Assembly: GCA_025201765.1 (NCBI GenBank)
Contig: MU623408.1
Location: forward strand, 62,001-126,000
Origin: Daldinia sp. FL1419
Taxonomy: Eukaryota > Ascomycota > Sordariomycetes > Xylariales > Hypoxylaceae
Direction of reading: 5' to 3'
Length of the DNA stretch: 64,000 nucleotides
The first letter of the stretch is position 1, and each line of letters opens with the position of its first letter. Made by a program: the position numbers and the translations under genes. Shown here in pieces: positions 58,256 to 64,000 of this stretch. The notes under the pieces are model-generated. The model was given only the letters and a program-made list of their open reading frames with translations, searched no databases and had not been told where the DNA came from.

Positions 58256-60760
58256 ATGGCTGAAGTAGACGTTGCTGGACCTAGGAGTCCGACTCTCGAG
58301 ACGCTCCAAAACCGCCAACGTGACATGCGGCGGGCACGACCGCCAGATATAACGATTCTTAAAAATGAGAACAGAGTTCCGCTACGACCAGAGAGATTAG
58401 AGAAGCGCGAATCGAGGATTGGCTTAAGGGGCTTATTTGGAAGATCGAGAACAGGAAAGGATGACAAGACAGGAGATGAACCATTGCCATCGCCAAAGGA
58501 GTCACCACGACAAGGTGGGAAACGCTCTTCACTAGCAGACATCGGCGTCTGGAATCGGGGACTTCACACATCTCGCTCAGAGCTTTCTCTGTCACACTCA
58601 CCTCTAGTTCCGGCAAAGCCGTCGCCAACCGAGTCATTTTCCTCGATGGGCTCACGAGGACGACGAAGTAGCAATGCCGATAACAAAAGCAAACTTCGCC
58701 AACCGGTGTCACCGAGAGGCCCGATAACAGCTTTTGATCCACCACCGTTATTTAAAATGTACCCCCAGGCGATTAAGCACGCGACATTACCCGCTTGTAT
58801 CACCCCAATAGAAGCCCTGGTTCGCTTCAGCGAGTCTAAGGATAGCGTAGAGGGAGATAAGAAAAAGAAGCCCAAGTTTGCGCCGGAATGGACTAGCAAG
58901 ATTTACGCACTCGTTACCTCCGGATACTTGCTCCAATATGCGGCAGAAGGCTCTTTCAACAGGTTACCCGAAAAGGTCCTGCATCTTACTCGAGATTCCG
59001 CCGCTTACGCCAGCGACCTGATCCCCGGAAAGCATTGGGTTGTTCAAGTAACCTCCTCCATGGATGCCGATGGAAACCCATCTTCGGATGCCAAGTCTCT
59101 CCGATCCAGGCTTGCTCTAAGAGGAGTCGAGAAGCGACAGGCCTCCAACATGCTACTCGTTTTCGAAAGCCCCGAGATTATGGACACCTGGCTCGCCATC
59201 CTGAGACGAGAGATCGAATCACTAGGCGGCAAGAAGAAGCTTCCGGAAACCGGAAACCCCGAAACAGACGACGTCGCTACTACGTTGAAGGCACAGACCA
59301 GCCAGAGGACCATTGTCGTTCGAGATCCAGCCCGTTTCTCGCGTATCGTTTCGCAGGATTTTGCGTGGACCCAGGAGAATGCGCTTGTCGACCCTACCGA
59401 AGAGAGCGACTCCAACGAGCCACCGATAAAGCGAATGTCAGAATCGACTGTGGACGATGATTCTAGTATGGTTTCGTCGGATGGACAACGACTTGACAGT
59501 CTTCGAGATAGTGGAAGCGGCGGTAGTGGTAATCGACTTTCTTTCGTTTCATCTGGACAGCGGACAATTGTTTCGTCGGCAGAGTCATCCCCGGCCAATT
59601 CCCCGATTCGAGCAAGTTTCTCGAGCCAGGAAGAATATCTATTCCAAAAGAATCAATCACCATTACCACCTACCCCCGAGATTAGGCCACGTCCCAACGC
59701 AGCCGCAATCGCAACTCGCAGACAGTCTATGCAGACTATAATCCCTGGCTTCGATCATCGCCTAGATATGGGAAGCCGCCCGTCTTTGACCCTGTCTCCC
59801 CCTCCCAAAACAAGTCATGGTGAAAAGCAGCAATTCGTACCGAACTTTAGCGTACCACATGCGATGGGTAGACGATATTCGGCGATGAGCCTGTCTGTTA
59901 TAACCCCCCGATCTGAACAGGTGCAGGTAGCTGACCGCGACGGACCCGCAAAGCTTCCTCCCTTCCGAAGAAGCCCGCCGACAACCCTTCCTATCTCTAG
60001 ACCTCTGTCTATTGTCCTTGACCAGCCGTCACCGATGTCACCTAGCCAGTCAAATAATAAGTCACCTGCCGTACTGATGCCTGATTCGCCGACGATATTC
60101 GGCTCTTGGGCTAGTAATGTCATAAAGCAGCGACCGCGGGAAAGGTTGAACCTCCCGAAAAGGAGCCATCTGTCGAAGCAGATCACAGACGAAGTCCGAC
60201 CTAAAGCCGCGGAGCGTCGTAGTACAGATGATCTGCATGCTAGTCGACAAGGTCCGACAAGCTCGCCCACCAAGGCAAAGAAATCGTCTATTCCTCAGCC
60301 AACCCGTACTCCGCCCTCAGAGCTTGCCGACGCCCCTGAGCTAATACGCCGACCTGCCTCATCCTTTGAGATGCGGAGAGTGGCAACGGCGCCAGTCCCC
60401 AAATATGCATCTTACAACCGCACCCCGCCTTTAGACGAGAACCCAACGCGACAGAATCGCCACTCCTTAACATTCCCCAAGCATTCCTCCAGCTTGCCTT
60501 CTATCGAGGAGCCAGCCTATACTCTGTCGCCACCCCCGACTTTCTCGCCCAAACGCTCGGTGCCTTCCCTCAAGGCCCTGCAGCAGGAGACATCTCCAAA
60601 GCAATTACTGGCGGTCGAGATGGGTTCAAAGGCACTTCTAACCAGGAGGAGTATGCCTCAACTCTCCGAAGGCCCGCCCCCTGCTCCACCGCCAACCTGT
60701 GCGCTCCCCCCTCTTCCGGGGAAGCGCTCAATCACCACGCCCAGGAGCATCCAAGGGTGA
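58256..60760 (+). CDS. PH-domain protein, Ser/Pro-rich
   Basis: A single exon of 834 residues from ATG at 58256. The N-terminus (about 1-150) is basic and Ser-rich. A pleckstrin-homology-like domain lies at about 155-330: KMYPQAIKHATLPACITPIE starts it, the strands WTSKIYALVTSGYLLQYAAE and GKHWVVQVTSS are typical, and the C-terminal helix is PEIMDTWLAILRREIESLG with the conserved Trp. The remaining 500 residues are disordered, rich in Ser and Pro with many SPxK/R-like sites, and end in a poly-Pro segment (PPPAPPPTCALPPLPGKR) that could bind SH3 or WW domains. Such proteins are widespread in Pezizomycotina; a role at the membrane is inferred from the PH domain only. Confidence 0.85.
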   Translation: MAEVDVAGPRSPTLETLQNRQRDMRRARPPDITILKNENRVPLRPERLEKRESRIGLRGLFGRSRTGKDDKTGDEPLPSPKESPRQGGKRSSLADIGVWNRGLHTSRSELSLSHSPLVPAKPSPTESFSSMGSRGRRSSNADNKSKLRQPVSPRGPITAFDPPPLFKMYPQAIKHATLPACITPIEALVRFSESKDSVEGDKKKKPKFAPEWTSKIYALVTSGYLLQYAAEGSFNRLPEKVLHLTRDSAAYASDLIPGKHWVVQVTSSMDADGNPSSDAKSLRSRLALRGVEKRQASNMLLVFESPEIMDTWLAILRREIESLGGKKKLPETGNPETDDVATTLKAQTSQRTIVVRDPARFSRIVSQDFAWTQENALVDPTEESDSNEPPIKRMSESTVDDDSSMVSSDGQRLDSLRDSGSGGSGNRLSFVSSGQRTIVSSAESSPANSPIRASFSSQEEYLFQKNQSPLPPTPEIRPRPNAAAIATRRQSMQTIIPGFDHRLDMGSRPSLTLSPPPKTSHGEKQQFVPNFSVPHAMGRRYSAMSLSVITPRSEQVQVADRDGPAKLPPFRRSPPTTLPISRPLSIVLDQPSPMSPSQSNNKSPAVLMPDSPTIFGSWASNVIKQRPRERLNLPKRSHLSKQITDEVRPKAAERRSTDDLHASRQGPTSSPTKAKKSSIPQPTRTPPSELADAPELIRRPASSFEMRRVATAPVPKYASYNRTPPLDENPTRQNRHSLTFPKHSSSLPSIEEPAYTLSPPPTFSPKRSVPSLKALQQETSPKQLLAVEMGSKALLTRRSMPQLSEGPPPAPPPTCALPPLPGKRSITTPRSIQG

Positions 60761-60790
60761 TACTTGCCCACTAGCAGCGTATAACATATC

Positions 60791-60816
60791 CTATCCTTCA
60801 ACACACCGAAGGATAG
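60791..60816 (+). repeat. Hairpin in the 3' untranslated region, followed by a T run
   Basis: CTATCCTTC and GAAGGATAG form a perfect 9-bp stem with an 8-nt loop, 31 nt after the PH-domain stop codon, followed by GGGTTTTTCC. In a fungal mRNA this may be an RNA structure; it is not a bacterial terminator. Confidence 0.7.
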
Positions 60817-61098
60817 GGGTTTTTCCTTTTTATTACTTGCTTTAACTTACTGCCCTTCTTGTACATCATTGTATACCCTACGACCCATGATAATGACCGG
60901 CATTTCGCGACCACGTTCGCATTGTGTTACCAAACGCATAGATCCAATTATCACATTGGAAAAAAAAGACACCCAACAGCCCTTGCGGGGACCTTGTTTC
61001 ATTAGCTCAAGAGAAGAAAAAGAAAAAGAAAAAGAAAAAAAATTCGAGTTTCAGCATAGTGTACGAGAGGGTTTAGGGGGAGTTACGAAAAAAAAGAA

Positions 61099-61123
61099 TA
61101 TAGGGATAGGGATAGGGATAGGG
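61099..61123. repeat. GGGATA tandem repeat
   Basis: Four copies of a 6-bp TAGGGA unit lie in the PH-TIF35 spacer. It resembles but does not equal the TTAGGG telomere unit. Confidence 0.8.
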
Positions 61124-61823
61124 ACAAAAGATGACGAGATGACCAGATATGACTAGAGATGAGACAGCGGTGCCTTGACGCCGGGAAATATTGTGTCTAT
61201 GGACAGTACATGTTACAGTTGGGTAACGGCAGAGAATCTTTTTCTATGTATGCCTGGGTATTGTTATATACCAAAGAGAGGCAAAGGATTATACGTTATT
61301 TAGGGGGTTAAATTACTCACCTTACATATATGGATATCATTATATATAGTTAACTACAGGTAGTTAGTACCCAAAACAGTAAAATAAATAAAAACCTTTA
61401 TGATATGATGAAACGAAGGAATTGCTTCTTGATGAATTCAATCAGGATTGGTGTTGTTATTGTTAAGAATAATTGTTGAGAATAAAAAGTGAACTAACTT
61501 GGAGTTGTCTTTGAGAAGGAGATAGTTATTATAACTATGGAAAGTACTACGTACGAACAGTCAGACAGTTGAGAGCTTAATGACTTGCCTTGCGCACAGA
61601 CCAATAAGTGTCCGTTTTATGTGGAGAACCCTCATCTTAATTGATAGCGCGGGGCAAATCTTGTGGTACCGATAAGACAATTTGAGACCCCACACTTTGA
61701 ATCAGAAACTCTGACCAGAAATAATAATTTGTAAAAACACAACTAAAAAATCGCCAATATCAATATTCCTGATCCCGTTTATCACATAAACTACCCCGAA
61801 TATCTAGAAACCAAATCGTGAAA

Positions 61824-62924
61824 ATGGCCTCCAAGAATAGGTAAGCTATTCAGTCGAATTTAATTATCGATTGAGAAGTCAACCGATTGACTATTCGACG
61901 TGATACGCTAACGCACAAACAGGGACTGGGCCGACGACGACGAGGGCGACGACGTCGCAGTGGAGCTCCCCCCTCCGCAAACCATCCAGAACAAGGACGG
62001 GACCAAGACCACCATCACCTACCGATACAACGAGAACGGACAAAAGGTCAAGACGACCCGACGGATCCGTCTAGTGACGCACCGCGAGGTCGTTAACCCG
62101 CGCGTCGCCGAGCGCAAGACGTGGAAGAAATTCGGGCTCTCGGAGAAGGATGGGGCGGGCCCGCAGATGGACACGACGTCGGTGGGCGAGAACATCATCT
62201 TCCGGCTAAGCACGAACTGGCGCAAGGACACCAAGGAGGAAGCCAAGGACCCCAACGCCAATGCCATGAAGGAGAAGCTCAAGGACAAGACCGTCAAGTG
62301 TCGTATCTGCAACGGCGAGCATTTCACAGCCCGATGTCCCTACAAGGATACCATGGCCCCAGTGGGTGCCGAGGGCAACAGCGCGGATGTCGCGGCTGGT
62401 ATGGGAGACGAGCCGACGTCGAATGCGGTGGGTGCTGCGGGCGCAGGCAAGAAGGGCAGTTATGTCCCGCCTGCGCTGCGGGGAGACCGCGGCGCGGCCG
62501 GAGGCGAGAGGATGGGTGGTGGAAAGTATGGCAGCGAGCGGGATGACCTTGCTACACTGCGTGTCACAAACGTGAGCTTTACCCTTTATACCCCTATATC
62601 CCCTTTACCCATACCCCTTATCTCCATCTCACCCTCCCCCCCCGTCTCTACCTACATCCCTACCCTCAACGATACCATCACTAACACAATGCATTTCAGG
62701 TCTCGGAAATGGCAGAGGAGAGCGAGCTTCGCGACATGTTTGAGCGGTTTGGTCGCGTCACTCGTGTGTTCCTGGCTAAAGACCGCGAGACGGGTCTCGC
62801 CAAAGGCTTCGCATTCATCAGTTTCGCAGACCGAAGCGACGCCGTCAAGGCATGCAACAAGATGGACGGCTATGGTTTCAAGCACCTTATTCTGCGCGTC
62901 GAGTTCGCCAAGAAGGCTGCTTAG
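61824..62924 (+). CDS. TIF35: Translation initiation factor eIF3 subunit g
   Basis: Three exons (61824-61840, 61923-62571, 62700-62924) give 296 residues. Exon 1 encodes only MASKN plus a split Arg, continuing as DWADDDEGDD, the usual eIF3g start. The N-terminal eIF3g domain contains TTITYRYNENGQKVKTTRRI. A zinc knuckle follows, KCRICNGEHFTARCPYKD (C-x2-C-x4-H-x4-C), then a Gly-rich linker with GSYVPPALRG. The last exon completes a C-terminal RRM, with RNP2 TLRVTN-VSE and RNP1 KGFAFISF. The subunit belongs to eIF3 and works in ribosome scanning and reinitiation. The introns are 82 and 128 nt; the second splits the RRM right after RNP2. Confidence 0.95.
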
Positions 62925-64000
62925 AGGAAAATTTATTTTTTCCTCGTACGGGATGAGTTTTCTCTCTTCCCTTTAGTGCGGCCCGTCGTTACCTATGCAG
63001 CCCAAAATAGCGATGGGTAGATGGATGGATGGTCGGTGGCGTGGTTAGGAGGACTAGGTACTTGAGTAAGGCTTCGTCCTGCCGTGCTGAGTGATATGAA
63101 TAGAATGAACACATTTTAGGTGTAATGGGACATGGGCTCCTATCTAAATTTATTCTACTTGTTACATATTTTCATTGTGCCAATGTGTCTTGCTGTCAAG
63201 TTTAGTCCTGTTGAAACCAATCTGCTAGTTAGCATGAGTGCCTGTCTTAACATTAAGTCTCCCTTGCCCTTTTCCACGGCAAGCCTGTCTCCCTGTTGTA
63301 TTCAGTCCTAGACGTCTTCGTATAGTTGGTCTGTACAGGAAGATTGTTTTAATGTTACAGAGACTATACAAGAGGTAATGTTATAGGACTATATACGCGG
63401 GTTTCTATACCTGCGATAGGTAGGTTAGGTTATAGTATACGTACTTGTCTAAACGTAGCTTTCATCACGGATGACACATAACATACGGGGGGCGATAGAA
63501 TGTTTAGTTGCAGGTAGTCATTTTTTTGGAGGTCATTAGAGAAGCTATGGAACTCCTAGCAAGGGCATCCTTCTGTGTCCGTATATCTCTATTAAAATAG
63601 TCTTTTAAGCTATACAGAGGCCTCGTCCGGCCTTATTTGTAGCATTATATCGACCACGTATATAACAAACCTTTCTTTTGGGATATTCGATTTGGTATCC
63701 CGGGTATCGTATTCTTTATAAAGACCAATGTCTTAGAGTCTATTGAATCAAGTGAAATCCGCCGAATATTACTTGTGAGGTTATTTTGTATAACTAGTAT
63801 AATCATTTAGGTAGTTATCAAATACAATCTAACGGTTAGTATATTCTTCGTGAGGTCACCGAATACCCCAAGACACGAACCCAACAACTCAACATACCGC
63901 GAGAACCGCAAAGAATTCCTCAAGATTCATTTCCACCTTGATCTCAAACTGACTAGCACTGTGTTGACGGAGGTGACAGTTGTTTAGTCGATGTGTGCCC
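62925..64000. other. No gene seen at right edge
   Basis: This is the 3' flank of TIF35 followed by AT-rich DNA without supported coding sequence. A GATGGATG tract lies near 63015, and a TAGGTAGGTTAGGTTA motif near 63418. Confidence 0.5.

Larger units (their letters stand above)
60761..61823. other. Spacer between the PH-domain gene and TIF35
   Basis: No gene seen. It contains a 9-bp hairpin just after the PH-domain stop codon, a GAAAAA purine tract at 61014-61042, a GGGATA repeat at 61099-61123, and the TIF35 promoter near 61823. Confidence 0.5.

Noticed and set aside
61095..61125. Possible internal telomere repeat
   Set aside because: The unit is TAGGGA with a 6-bp period reading GGGATA, not TTAGGG. 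It is an ordinary microsatellite next to purine tracts.
1..64000. CRISPR arrays, rRNA genes and bacterial-type operons
   Set aside because: None seen. The short direct repeats lack the regular spacer structure of CRISPR, no 5S or other rRNA sequence was recognised, and the genes have fungal introns.

Overview
The window is nuclear DNA of a filamentous ascomycete (Pezizomycotina). A Sordariomycete, possibly of the Xylariales, is my best guess, but this is inference only. The evidence is short introns (about 50-200 nt, mostly GTRNGY donors, CTAAC or CTGAC branch sites and AG acceptors), fungal-specific protein families, and no operon-like spacing. I rebuilt exon structures by hand. All complete spliced models keep frame from ATG to stop except the 26.7-27.9 kb acetyltransferase. 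Family names rest on recognised motifs, not on a database search.

Left part (0-19.2 kb): an unrecognised acidic protein (742-1771, minus); a secreted NucA/NucB-type nuclease gene split over at least four exons with an unresolved 5' end (3547-4454, plus); an Atos/FAM214-type protein (5060-7507, minus) divergent from the rRNA-processing factor Fyv7 (8396-9077, plus); a membrane-anchored kelch protein (9492-11463, minus); about 4 kb without a convincing gene; and a LIM-LIM-RhoGAP protein (15407-19174, minus).

Middle (19.2-49.6 kb): about 7.5 kb of gene-poor DNA carries a MITE-like element with 38-bp perfect terminal inverted repeats and a TTA target duplication (21214-21832). Then follow a GNAT acetyltransferase (26660-27887, minus), a long PPR protein resembling CYA-5/Pet309 (28587-32156, minus) divergent from SRP68 (33003-34957, plus), a type II membrane multicopper oxidase (35258-37886, plus), mitochondrial Hsp70 (38514-40746, minus) divergent from a DUF2415/WD40-like protein (42484-44979, plus), an L-2-hydroxyglutarate dehydrogenase-like flavoprotein (45689-47196, minus) and a coiled-coil protein of unknown function (48226-49574, minus).

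Right part (49.6-64 kb): about 8.7 kb with only small repeats, then a PH-domain protein (58256-60760, plus) and translation initiation factor eIF3g (61824-62924, plus).

Most genes are housekeeping: mitochondrial function (PPR protein, Hsp70, probably L2HGDH), protein targeting (SRP68), ribosome assembly (Fyv7), translation initiation (eIF3g) and Rho-GTPase control. They are single genes rather than a pathway cluster, and I see no biosynthetic gene cluster. The most unusual signals are an apparent 2-nt microexon that restores the copper-ligand motif of the multicopper oxidase, the MITE, the fragmented nuclease gene, and inverted repeats in two bidirectional promoters.
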